Origin: Crocinitomicaceae bacterium
GTDB lineage: Bacteria; Bacteroidota; Bacteroidia; Flavobacteriales_D; Crocinitomicaceae
Direction: 5' to 3'
Length of the DNA stretch: 64,000 bases
NCBI GenBank assembly: GCA_018402525.1
Contig: JAGYIR010000005.1
Span: 79,290-143,289, forward strand
Of the stretch, positions 56,205-64,000 are shown piece by piece (positions within the stretch are counted from its first letter, which is position 1; each line of letters begins with the position of its first letter). A model generated the notes under the pieces. That model was not told the origin of the DNA. It did not search any database and worked only from the letters and a program-made list of their open reading frames with translations. Both the position numbers and the translations under genes were made by a program.

Positions 56205-58288
56205 CTCTTTTTAAATTCAATAGAAAAGTGAGTCCCATTATCATTCCAGGTCTTGATGTTTCCTGGTAACTGTCTTGTGGCTAAGGAGTAGATTAGTTTC
56301 AGGCCAAACGAAGCACTTTTTTCCAGTGAAATTGAATTTGGTAAACCTTTTCCGTTATCGTTATAGTTTACGGTTATGTCTTCCTCTTGAACGATAACGT
56401 CAATATTAATTTGGGGAGAATCGTTTTTAGACCAAGCATACTTGCAGCTGTTGGCAACCAATTCATGGATAATAAATCCAAGTGTTTGTGCTTGTTCTAT
56501 ATTGACTTGTTGTTTTTCTCCATGAATCGTATATGTGCAATTATCAGGAAGTATGGCATTGTCTAGTTCGGCCATTAACTCACGCAAATAACTAACTAGT
56601 TCAATTGAGTCCAGATTATTTGAGCCGTACAGCTTTTGATAAGCCAGAAGCATGGACTGCATGCGTAAACGACTTTCTGTTAAGGCCGATTTAGAAGCAT
56701 CATCTTTCAAGGATCGTGCTCGCTGGTTTAATAGCGAAGTAGCAATTTGCATGTTGTTTTTTACTCGGTGTTGGAGTTCCTTATGCAATAATTGAATGTT
56801 TTCCAATGCCTCTTCAATGTCTGCGTTCTTTTCCTCAAGCACTGCACTTTGTTTTTTCTTTGAACGATAATTTCGGTACACGACAAAAAACAATGTAGTA
56901 AGCATTGCCAGAACAAACAGTGTCCACAAAAACCGAACCCTACTTCGTCTGGTTTCTTCAATGTACTCAGTATTAATCCTATTCATTTCTTGCGCATTAA
57001 GTACACTGTCCTTGAATGATTTATTTTCGAACTTATCTTTCAATTCATTGGAAAGGAGCTCTTTCATAACTTGCTCGTCATTATAAATGGACTCTAGTTC
57101 ATTGAATTCCTCGAGATACTTCAAAGAAAGAGAGGTGTTTCCCTGTTGTTTGTTTGCACGATACAGTTGAAAACACGTTTCCCTCAACACTTGATCTTCG
57201 TTCAAATCAAGGCTTAAGTCATAAGACTTTTGTAAAGCATTCATCCCTTCTTCTTGGAGACCTAGTTCAATTAGTCCTTTTCCTAGCCATAAATAATGTT
57301 CCTCAATTCCTTGCTGAAGATTGTTGTCAATCATGAGTGAAATAGCCTTGTTCAATGAGTCTACGCATGCTCTGTGTTCACCTTCAGCAAATGAAATCTT
57401 TGCTAAACCTAATAATACGGTTGATTTTCCAAGACTAATATTCTGCGCATAAGATATGTTCAAGCCATTGACTAAGTGTTTTTTGGCAGTCGCCACACTA
57501 TCTTGAAGCAGTAATAAGTCGGCAATTTTTCCAAGCGTTTCTACCCGTTTCCAGTGATTGTTTTTTGAGATGGCCGTTTTCAACGCTTTGTCGTAGTATG
57601 TTCTTGCCGAAGAATATTCGTTGATTAACGTGTATAAATCACCCAACTCATTGTAAATAGAAGTGTAATAGCCAATGGCTTTCTTTTGCTCAATAATCTC
57701 TCTAGCTTTTATCAGTGTTTCTAAGCTCTCTCTATAATGACCCAGCTCTTTTTCTATACTACCTATATTCAACAGCGCCCTCGACTCAAATATTTTAAAA
57801 CCATTGTCTCTGGTGAGTACAAGACTTTTCTTTTGAAAAAATAATGCTGAATCCAATTCCCCTTGGTGATGTTTCAAGTTTCCTAAACTCGCGTATGCTC
57901 TACACATCAATTTTGGATTGTTTGTTTCATTAGCGATTTGAAGCATTTCATCCGTGTACATTCTAGACAAGCTTGTATTCCCTTTAACCATCAGAGCGTA
58001 TCCCAAGCGATCAAGTGCGTTCGCCGTATGTTTCGGACTATTTACTTTCTTCGAATACTTCAGGTAAGATTCAGAAATTTCCAGACCATAGTCAAGGTCC
58101 TTATATACCACTTGGGCGGCTTTCGCGAATGTTTTTAAACGCTTCTCCTTTTCAAAATCTGAGTTTTGAGCATAGGCGTATAAGGAATCAAAGCGGTATT
58201 GTTCCTTCAACGTCAACTGCCCATAAGTGAATTGGGAAACCAATACTATGAATACTAAAATACGTCCCATTAAAACAAACATACGCAC
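56201..58288 (-). CDS. TPR-containing sensor histidine kinase
   Basis: 695 residues. Signal peptide, then about 10 TPR-like units over residues 30-400 (ANALDRLGYALMVKGNTSLS, CRAYASLGNLKHHQGELDSA, RALLNIGSIEKELGHYRES), a coiled segment, one membrane helix at about 445-465 (VRFLWTLFVLAMLTTLFFVV), then HisKA_2 with phospho-acceptor His507 in LHKELQHRVKNNMQIATSLLN and a HATPase domain (FIIHELVANSCKYAW, YNDNGKGLPN, SFGLKLIYSLA). The TPR sensor faces the periplasm and probably reads a protein or peptide. Coupled to the LytTR regulator by ATGA. Confidence 0.92.
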   Translation of the reverse strand: MRMFVLMGRILVFIVLVSQFTYGQLTLKEQYRFDSLYAYAQNSDFEKEKRLKTFAKAAQVVYKDLDYGLEISESYLKYSKKVNSPKHTANALDRLGYALMVKGNTSLSRMYTDEMLQIANETNNPKLMCRAYASLGNLKHHQGELDSALFFQKKSLVLTRDNGFKIFESRALLNIGSIEKELGHYRESLETLIKAREIIEQKKAIGYYTSIYNELGDLYTLINEYSSARTYYDKALKTAISKNNHWKRVETLGKIADLLLLQDSVATAKKHLVNGLNISYAQNISLGKSTVLLGLAKISFAEGEHRACVDSLNKAISLMIDNNLQQGIEEHYLWLGKGLIELGLQEEGMNALQKSYDLSLDLNEDQVLRETCFQLYRANKQQGNTSLSLKYLEEFNELESIYNDEQVMKELLSNELKDKFENKSFKDSVLNAQEMNRINTEYIEETRRSRVRFLWTLFVLAMLTTLFFVVYRNYRSKKKQSAVLEEKNADIEEALENIQLLHKELQHRVKNNMQIATSLLNQRARSLKDDASKSALTESRLRMQSMLLAYQKLYGSNNLDSIELVSYLRELMAELDNAILPDNCTYTIHGEKQQVNIEQAQTLGFIIHELVANSCKYAWSKNDSPQINIDVIVQEEDITVNYNDNGKGLPNSISLEKSASFGLKLIYSLATRQLPGNIKTWNDNGTHFSIEFKKR

Positions 58289-58406
58289 TTCTATTTTATT
58301 GTAACTGTTTGAAGAATGTCATTCACGCACAAAATTCTGTCGTTCACGACATTTTACTATCAGACAAGGAGTGATTGATTAAATTTCGATTTTTAAAATC
58401 CTTAAT

Positions 58407-61400
58407 ATGATTAACATGAAAACATTTTTATTTATTCTGCTTACCACTATGTATTTTGGCTCAATCGTATTTTCCCAAACCCAAAAAGGGATAGATATAG
58501 ACGGAGAAGCGATGGGTGATTTATCAGGTAGGTCTGTTAGTATGCCCGATGCCAATACCGTTGCTATAGGGGCGATATTTAATGACGGAAATGGCAGTAA
58601 TGCTGGCCATGTTAGGATCTACACATGGAACGGAAGCGCTTGGTTGCAAAAAGGAACAGACCTAGACGGAGAAGCGGCAAGTGATCAATCAGGCTATTCA
58701 GTAAGCATGCCTGATGCGAATACCGTTGCTATAGGGGCAATATTGAATGACGAAAATGGTAGCAATGCTGGACATGTAAGGATATACACCTGGAACGGAA
58801 GTGCTTGGACTCAAAAAGGGTTAGATATAGACGGAGAAACTGCAGGTGATCAATCAGGCTATTCAGTGAGTATGCCCGATGCCAATACGGTGGCCATTGG
58901 AGCTCGTGCTAATGACGGAAATGGAACCTCCTCTGGACATGTGCGAGTGTATACCTGGAACGGCACTTCATGGACTCAAAAAGGGGTAGACATAGACGGA
59001 GAAGCGGCAAGTGATCAATCAGGTTATTCAGTCAGTATGCCCGATGCCCAATACGGTGGCCATTGGGGCTTCATTTAATGATGGGAACGGTACTGATGCT
59101 GGCCATGTTCGGATATTCACTTGGGACGGAAGTGCTTGGACTCAAAAAGGGATAGACATAGACGGAGAAGCGGCAGGTGATTATTCAGGTGGGTCAGTCA
59201 GCATGCCCGATGCCAATACTGTTGCTATAGGGGCAACTGGTAATGCAGTTAATGGCTTCTTTTCTGGGCATGTGCGGGTATACACTTGGAACGGAAGTGC
59301 TTGGACTCAAAAAGGGTTAGACATAGACGGAGAAGCGGCAGATGATCAATCAGGTTATTCAGTCAGTATGCCCGATCCCAATACCGTTGCCATTGGGGCT
59401 CTTAATAATGACGGAAATGGAAGTGATGCTGGCCATGTACGGATATACACTTGGAACGGAAGTGCTTGGACTCAAAAAGGGTTAGACATAGAGGGAGAAG
59501 AGGCAGGTGATAGATCAGGTGGCTCAGTCAGTATGCCTGATGCCAATACGGTTGCCATTGGGGCTCCTGATAATGACGAAAATGGAACCTCCTCAGGACA
59601 TGTGCGCGTTTATTGCATTCCTTCCGAGGGAACAGATGTTCAAACAGCATGTGATTCTTATACTTGGATCGATGGAAATACCTACACGGCGTCAAACAAC
59701 ACAGCAACGTTCACACTAACAAATGCTGCTGGATGTGATTCAATCGTGACGCTTGATTTAACGATCAACTCAAACACGGGAACAGATGTTCAAACGGCGT
59801 GTGACTCGTATACTTGGATTGATGGGAACACCTACACGGCTTCAAACAACACAGCAACATGGACACTAACAAATATCGCAGGATGTGATTCAATCGTAAC
59901 GCTTGATTTAACGATCAACAATTCAAACACAGGAACAGATGTTCAAACGGCGTGTGACTCGTATACTTGGATTGATGGGAACACCTACACGGCTTCAAAC
60001 AACACAGCAACATGGACACTAACAAATATCGCAGGATGTGATTCAATCGTAACGCTTGATTTAACGATCAACAATTCAAACACAGGAACAGATGTTCAAA
60101 CGGCGTGTGACTCGTATACTTGGATTGATGGGAATACCTACACGGCGTCAAACAACACAGCAACGTTCACATTAACAAATGCTGCTGGATGTGATTCAAT
60201 CGTTACGCTTGATTTAACGATTAACAATTCGACGACTGCAACTGATGTAGTTACTTCTTGTGAGAACTATTATACTTGGATTAATGGGGTGACATACATC
60301 GCAAACAATAATACAGCTACTTATTCAGTACCTAACGCTGTTGGTTGTGATTCGATAATTACATTAGACCTGACGTTCCTAACAGCGGTAACAGGTACAG
60401 ACGTTCAGACTGCTTGTGGGACTTACACTTGGATAGATGGAAATACCTACGCTGCAAGCACCAATACACCAACATATACCATTGTCGGAGGTGGAGCAAA
60501 CGGTTGTGATTCGATAGTTACCTTGAACCTTACAATTTTGAGTGAATCGTTTGGAACAGATGCTATTACGGCTTGTGATAGCTACACCTGGATAGATGGG
60601 AACACCTACGCTGCAAGCACGAATACGCCGACATATACCATTGTTGGAGGTGGGGTAAATGGATGTGATTCAATCGTGACGCTTGATTTAACGATCAACA
60701 ATTCTACAACAGGAACAGATGTAATTTCAGCGTGTGATACCTACACGTGGATCGATGGAAATACCTACGCGGCTTCCAACAACACAGCAACATGGACACT
60801 TACGAATGCTGCAGGATGTGATTCAATCGTTACACTTGATTTAACGATCAACAACTCAAACGCAGGAACAGATGTAATCACGGCTTGTGATAGCTACACG
60901 TGGATTGATGGGAATACATATACATCATCCAATAACACGGCAACCTTTACTTTGACAAATGTTGCTGGCTGTGATTCTATCGTTACACTAAACTTGACAA
61001 TCAATCCTTTTCCTGATAACAATGTAAATCAAACGGGAGAGCTGTTAGAAGCAGATCAGGTAGGAGCTACCTATCAATGGTTAGATTGTGATGATAATTA
61101 TTCAATCATCAATGCTGCAACGGGCCAATCTTATACTCCAGAGGTTACTGGGAATTTTGCTGTCGAGATAACGTTGAATGGTTGTGCAGATACTTCTTCT
61201 TGTTACCTGGTTGATTTTACAGGAATTTCAGAATTGGAAACTCAGATCATTTCAATACACCCCAACCCAACCTCCAATACCCTGTTTATTTCAGGTCTGG
61301 ACAAAGTTTCTGAAGTTCAAAGAATGGAGGTTTTATCAGTAACAGGGAAAGTTGTTACAAAACTAGAGGGTATCAATGAACAAATCGATGTATCTAGACT

Positions 61401-61473
61401 TCCTAATGGTGTTTACTTCTTAACTATTCAACATAAAACAAGAGTTGAGTCCATACGTTTTGTGAAGCAATAG
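58407..61473 (+). CDS. Giant secreted repeat protein: seven propeller-like repeats, nine Cys repeats, T9SS type A domain (one frameshift)
   Basis: About 1020 residues after removing one C in CCC at 59047-59049 (MPDANTVAIGASFNDGNG). ATG 58407 or 58416 opens a signal peptide (MKTFLFILLTTMYFGSIVFS). Then come seven repeats of 55 residues (165 bp) with the pattern QKGxDIDGEAxGDxSGxSVSMPD followed by NTVAIGA and GHVRIYTWNGSAW, probably one seven-bladed beta-propeller. Nine repeats of about 50 residues follow (GTDVQTACDSYTWIDGNTY, AGCDSIVTLDLTI), each with two Cys. The end is a T9SS type A domain (ISIHPNPTSNTLFISGL, LPNGVYFLTI). Expected to be a surface adhesin or matrix protein. Divergent from the LytTR/TPR-kinase operon. 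Confidence 0.85.
58483..59625 (+). repeat. Seven 165-bp coding tandem repeats (propeller blades)
   Basis: Direct repeats inside the giant protein gene, recognisable by recurring CAAAAAGGG, GACGGAGAAGC, GATGCCAATAC and TGGAACGGAAGTGC words every 165 bases. The high DNA identity suggests recent duplication or gene conversion. Confidence 0.85.
59628..61010 (+). repeat. Nine ~150-bp coding tandem repeats (Cys repeats)
   Basis: Direct repeats starting with GGAACAGATGTT and containing GGATGTGATTCAATCGT. The second and third units (from about 59778 and 59932) are essentially identical over 153 bases, so duplication is recent; units five to seven are more diverged. Assemblies may collapse or expand here. 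Confidence 0.85.
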
Positions 61474-61516
61474 AAATTAGTTATTGAGTTCGATAATACA
61501 ATTATTCACCTGAATT

Positions 61517-61550
61517 AAAGCCTCTCTTGCAATTGACAGAGGGGCTTTTA
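61517..61550 (+). terminator. Rho-independent terminator after the giant repeat protein
   Basis: AAAGCCTCTCT pairs with AGAGGGGCTTT (10 of 11 positions) around a TGCAATTGAC loop and ends in T. Confidence 0.85.
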
Positions 61551-61648
61551 TCTTGCTTTACAATATCCGATTCAAATTCACGTTAGTAGATCTAACCAAT
61601 TCATTTAGCATAGAAATACTTCTACTTATTAATCATAACTTAAATAAT

Positions 61649-62257
61649 ATGAAAAGAATAAGTTCTATGCTTCTAGCATTTATTTTTATTGGTGTAGTGT
61701 ATGCTCAAGAGGATGATAAAGCATGTAAATACAAGCCATTATTTGGATTCAACTTTGGATTAAATCAATCTGCGATCTACAACTCGAATGCAGTTGACGA
61801 ATTGCAAATAAAAAATGCCCCAGGATTCAGACTGGGCGTATTTGCTGAGTTTCCAATCTCTAAAAGATGGGCGGTGTCGCCAAAAACTGAATTGTCCTTT
61901 AATTATAGTAACGTAATAATAAACGATGTCAGATATCGTGTAGATCCAGTCAATTTAGACTTTATGTTGCACCTTAAACACAAGTTCAAATGGAATAATG
62001 ATAGAGTCCAACCATTCATGAACTTTGGACCAAATTTAAGAACTCCATTGAATTCCAACTTTGAAGGAACGTATCTCGACACTAAAGTTTCCCTTGCGGC
62101 TGATTTTGGTTTTGGAGTGCAAATTGACCTCAAACATTTTTATTTTTCACCAGAATTGCGTTTTAGTGGTGGTCTAACAGATATTAGAAAAAATCCTTCA
62201 GGTAACATGTTGAGAGGCTCAAATGCAGTTTTAATGTTGAACTTTTCTGGAAAATAA
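61649..62257 (+). CDS. Outer-membrane beta-barrel protein (PorT-like)
   Basis: 202 residues from ATG 61649, which begins a signal peptide (MKRISSMLLAFIFIGVVYAQ); the longer frame to 61553 has no such start. Eight-strand-type barrel with the pattern seen in Bacteroidota PorT/outer-membrane-barrel families: FGFNFGLNQSAIYNSN, PGFRLGVFAEFPIS, SPKTELSFNYSN, LHLKHKFKW, PFMNFGPNLR, DFGFGVQIDLKHFYFSPELRFSG. Family member, not necessarily the T9SS component PorT itself. Monocistronic. Confidence 0.75.
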   Translation: MKRISSMLLAFIFIGVVYAQEDDKACKYKPLFGFNFGLNQSAIYNSNAVDELQIKNAPGFRLGVFAEFPISKRWAVSPKTELSFNYSNVIINDVRYRVDPVNLDFMLHLKHKFKWNNDRVQPFMNFGPNLRTPLNSNFEGTYLDTKVSLAADFGFGVQIDLKHFYFSPELRFSGGLTDIRKNPSGNMLRGSNAVLMLNFSGK

Positions 62258-62304
62258 CTCATGAAACGGTGCGTCAACGCAATCATTGCGGGTACGTTTA
62301 AAGC

Positions 62305-62338
62305 AAAGCCCTGCATCTGTTTGATGTGGGTCTTTTTT
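62305..62338 (+). terminator. Probable terminator
   Basis: An imperfect stem AAAGCCCTGCATC / GATGTGGGTCTTT around a TGTTT loop, then more T, 50 bases after the barrel gene. Confidence 0.6.
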
Positions 62339-62372
62339 GGTTTGACACTTTCTGAATTCGTTTCGACAATTT

Positions 62373-62741
62373 TTATTTAGAGTCCAGTATGTTTTCAATG
62401 CCCCATTTACTGAGCATACCAAATAATGGTCGTAAACTCTCCCCTTTTTCCGTGAGCGTATACTCTACTTTAGGAGGTACTTCTGCAAATACTTTTCGGT
62501 GAACTAATCCATCCACTTCTAATTCTCTTAACTGAGTCGTCATCATGCGCTTGCTGCATCCAGGCATCATACGCTGGAGTTGCCCAAAGCGATTCACATC
62601 TACAGAAATAAAATAAAGAATGAGTGGTTTCCACTTTCCGCCGATCACTTTTAAGGTCGCACTTACAGGACAGCCGCCGTATTTTTCTATTTGTTCGACC
62701 ATATTATCGAAACGCGCTGAATTAATTTCAGTTTTTCTCAT
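62373..62741 (-). CDS. HxlR-family transcriptional regulator
   Basis: 122 residues from ATG 62741; the frame is open to 62795 but that start lies inside the operator-like palindrome, so the shorter form is preferred. Winged helix with the HxlR signature GGCPVSATLKVIGGKWKPLILYFI, then RFGQLQRMMPGCSKRMMTTQLREL and the wing VPPKVEYTLTEKGESL. The Cys near residue 22 (GGCPVS) matches the redox or electrophile-sensing Cys of this family. Divergent from a secreted protein gene at 62861, its probable target. Confidence 0.88.
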   Translation of the reverse strand: MRKTEINSARFDNMVEQIEKYGGCPVSATLKVIGGKWKPLILYFISVDVNRFGQLQRMMPGCSKRMMTTQLRELEVDGLVHRKVFAEVPPKVEYTLTEKGESLRPLFGMLSKWGIENILDSK

Positions 62742-62781
62742 GGCTTCTTTCCCTTTATTCACTACAATAGTTCCAAATATG

Positions 62782-62800
62782 CAACTATGTAACATAGTTG
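62782..62800. promoter_or_regulatory. Palindromic operator candidate for the HxlR regulator
   Basis: CAACTATG-TAA-CATAGTTG is a perfect 8-bp inverted repeat with a three-base centre, located between the divergent HxlR gene and the gene at 62861. HxlR regulators bind such AT-rich palindromes as dimers, usually between divergent genes. Confidence 0.65.
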
Positions 62801-62860
62801 TAACTACTTGTAATATATGATATTAGTATAGTTATTTGCAAAGTAAATAAATATATTGAT

Positions 62861-63586
62861 ATGAAAAAATTATTAATCGCAGCGACCAGTATTTTATTAT
62901 CAGCTACTGGAATTGCACAAACACAAAAGAACATGAATTCAATATTTGAAATTGCAATTAACCAAGCTAAAGACGATAGCTTAAATAATTTCCTTGAAAC
63001 AAGAGAAAAGTTTGTAGATGTTTTAGGAAAAGAAGAAGCCACGTTGAATGAAGGTAAATGGAAACCTTTCTTCGCAGTTAACCCTGATTACAATCTCGAA
63101 AATATTCTAATTGGAATGACCGAATGGAATTCATTTGAAGGATTTGGAGAAACTGCGATGCGATTAATGCCGCAAGAAGTGACGAAAAACTATTTTTCTT
63201 CTTTTGAACCTTTGGCGTACGCAATTCTTGAAACAATTGATGGTAAATCATTTGATTTTTACTCCATAAAAAAAGAAGGACAAGTAGTTGAGTTTGCTTT
63301 CAGAAAAGGAAAAACTGATGATGCATTCGGGACAAAAAGAGACGAATTTTTCACCTCTTTAGAGTCTTATGATGGATTCAAATTTGCGAGAGAATTTAAG
63401 GTTTATGAATTAGATGAAAATGGTATGCCAACGTTAGCTGAAAACACCCAAGCCGTAATCATTGTTTGGGAAAACGGTGTAAAGTTTCAAGCAGCCGTGA
63501 CTCCTATTTTTGGTTCTGCTGCATATCAAGCATTTGCTGCATTAATTGATGTTCAAAGTTATTTTGCATCAAGTCCAACACAATAA
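62861..63586 (+). CDS. Secreted protein, possibly dimeric alpha/beta-barrel (ABM-like) domains
   Basis: 241 residues. Signal peptide MKKLLIAATSILLSATGIAQ. Residues about 27-105 (FEIAINQAKDDSLNNFLETR, then FVDVLGKEEATLNEGKWKPF and GMTEWNSFEGF) have the spacing of an ABM or stress-responsive ferredoxin-like domain, and the second half (about 115-235) may repeat it less clearly. Such domains bind small molecules or haem, but no catalytic residues can be assigned. Divergent from, and probably controlled by, the HxlR regulator. Followed by a strong terminator. Confidence 0.65.
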   Translation: MKKLLIAATSILLSATGIAQTQKNMNSIFEIAINQAKDDSLNNFLETREKFVDVLGKEEATLNEGKWKPFFAVNPDYNLENILIGMTEWNSFEGFGETAMRLMPQEVTKNYFSSFEPLAYAILETIDGKSFDFYSIKKEGQVVEFAFRKGKTDDAFGTKRDEFFTSLESYDGFKFAREFKVYELDENGMPTLAENTQAVIIVWENGVKFQAAVTPIFGSAAYQAFAALIDVQSYFASSPTQ

Positions 63587-63600
63587 ATTCTATTCAAGTA

Positions 63601-63635
63601 TTAAGGTTGGAGTATTACTCCGACCTTAATTTTTT
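63601..63635 (+). terminator. Rho-independent terminator
   Basis: TTAAGGTTGGAGT (63601-63613) pairs with ACTCCGACCTTAA (63617-63629) at 12 of 13 positions around an ATT loop, followed by six T. Confidence 0.95.
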
Positions 63636-63639
63636 GTAA

Positions 63640-64000
63640 ATGAAAACGTCAACCCTCATACTTTTATTAATTACAGGTCTTTTAATTTCCTGTGTTGTGA
63701 CGTATCTTTTAATTTACACGTGTAAAGATTGGTCACTCGCAGTTTTCTACAATCAAAATGAAATTTTTGTATGGATGGCTTCGCCATTCGTTTTGGGAGG
63801 AATGATTGTCCCAATCATTATAATCGTTTATTTCTTTCTTTTTTGGAAAAAAAATAAAATCCAGTCGTACTATATTCAATTCAAACGTTCAACTTATTCG
63901 TTCACATTTACTTACGTCATGATGACGGTTTTAAAAGTTTTTACCAACCGCGTGGATATGGAACCATTCGAACCAATAGGAAGTATGAACACCTCAAATC
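63640..64000 (+). CDS. Membrane protein, partial (runs off the window end)
   Basis: Open from ATG 63640 to the end without a stop (120 codons). Two hydrophobic segments: about 5-26 (TLILLLITGLLISCVVTYL) and about 49-75 (SPFVLGGMIVPIIIIVYFFLF), followed by a basic stretch (WKKNKIQSYYIQFKRS). No family recognised. The ATG follows the T tail of the terminator by four bases, so the promoter must overlap the terminator region. Confidence 0.6.
   Translation, partial: MKTSTLILLLITGLLISCVVTYLLIYTCKDWSLAVFYNQNEIFVWMASPFVLGGMIVPIIIIVYFFLFWKKNKIQSYYIQFKRSTYSFTFTYVMMTVLKVFTNRVDMEPFEPIGSMNTSN

Noticed and set aside
58483..61010. Regularly spaced repeats resembling a CRISPR array
   Set aside because: The repeats are 150-165 bp, in frame, and encode protein repeats; there are no short unique spacers and no cas genes.

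Overview
This window reads as chromosomal DNA from a member of the Bacteroidota, most likely the order Flavobacteriales; Crocinitomicaceae (Fluviicola-like) is a guess. The reasons are: promoters of the TTG-N19/20-TAnnTTTG type, almost no Shine-Dalgarno sequences, four proteins with type IX secretion (T9SS) C-terminal sorting domains, and Bacteroidota families or gene orders (BatD/BatE, DUF6089/PorG-like barrel, SDR-type threonine dehydrogenase, gcvH-VanZ-tonB, purM-prfA-pyrF, a DnaG without zinc ligands). There is no phage, transposon, plasmid or CRISPR.

Layout. 0-8.6 kb: end of batD, batE, rlmN, a secreted pair ending in a T9SS type B protein, a polyprenyl synthase, a MORN-like lipoprotein and dnaG. 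8.7-13.3 kb: a three-gene cell-surface cassette (tail-fibre-like protein, large secreted glycosidase-like protein, outer-membrane protein). 13.4-19.3 kb: pdxJ, a CBS protein, nadK, a cyclophilin-FKBP fusion with a His-rich tail, a PorG-like barrel and lysA. 19.3-23.5 kb: prfB-arsC-like on the minus strand, then gcvH-VanZ-tonB-tonB. 23.6-29 kb: deoC, an aldehyde dehydrogenase and a half-length ALDH partner, a MORN protein and threonine dehydrogenase, all on the minus strand. 29.1-31.5 kb: hmgA-hppD (tyrosine catabolism). 31.7-40.3 kb: yehS-like gene, histidine kinase, thyA-capA-folA, topB, second histidine kinase. 40.4-49.2 kb: purM-prfA-pyrF, an RND exporter, rfbA, a second polyprenyl synthase and a T9SS protein. 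49.2-54.7 kb: ferredoxin-NADP reductase, bestrophin, a SpoU methyltransferase and mutS. 54.8-58.3 kb: tRNA-Gly, tRNA-Leu and a LytTR/TPR-kinase two-component pair. 58.4-64 kb: a giant repeat protein (seven propeller-type repeats plus nine Cys repeats), an outer-membrane barrel, an HxlR regulator divergent from a secreted protein, and a partial membrane protein.

The strongest oddity is quality-related: from about 18.6 kb to 59.1 kb I count 21 one-base indels in 16 genes, including lysA, folA, purM, pyrF, deoC and mutS (six in mutS alone), while the first 18 kb has none. Protein conservation on both sides of each break argues for sequence error rather than gene decay, so broken genes are annotated as whole loci with the break given.

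The most interesting biology is: a set of unrelated intergenic inverted repeats built from short repeated words (8.6, 13.3, 36.8, 41.6, 51.3 and 51.9 kb); a nested stem-loop beginning with a copy of the tRNA-Gly 5' end, just upstream of the real tRNA-Gly; an ALDH16-like enzyme split into two adjacent genes next to deoC; and the surface cassette at 8.7-13.3 kb.
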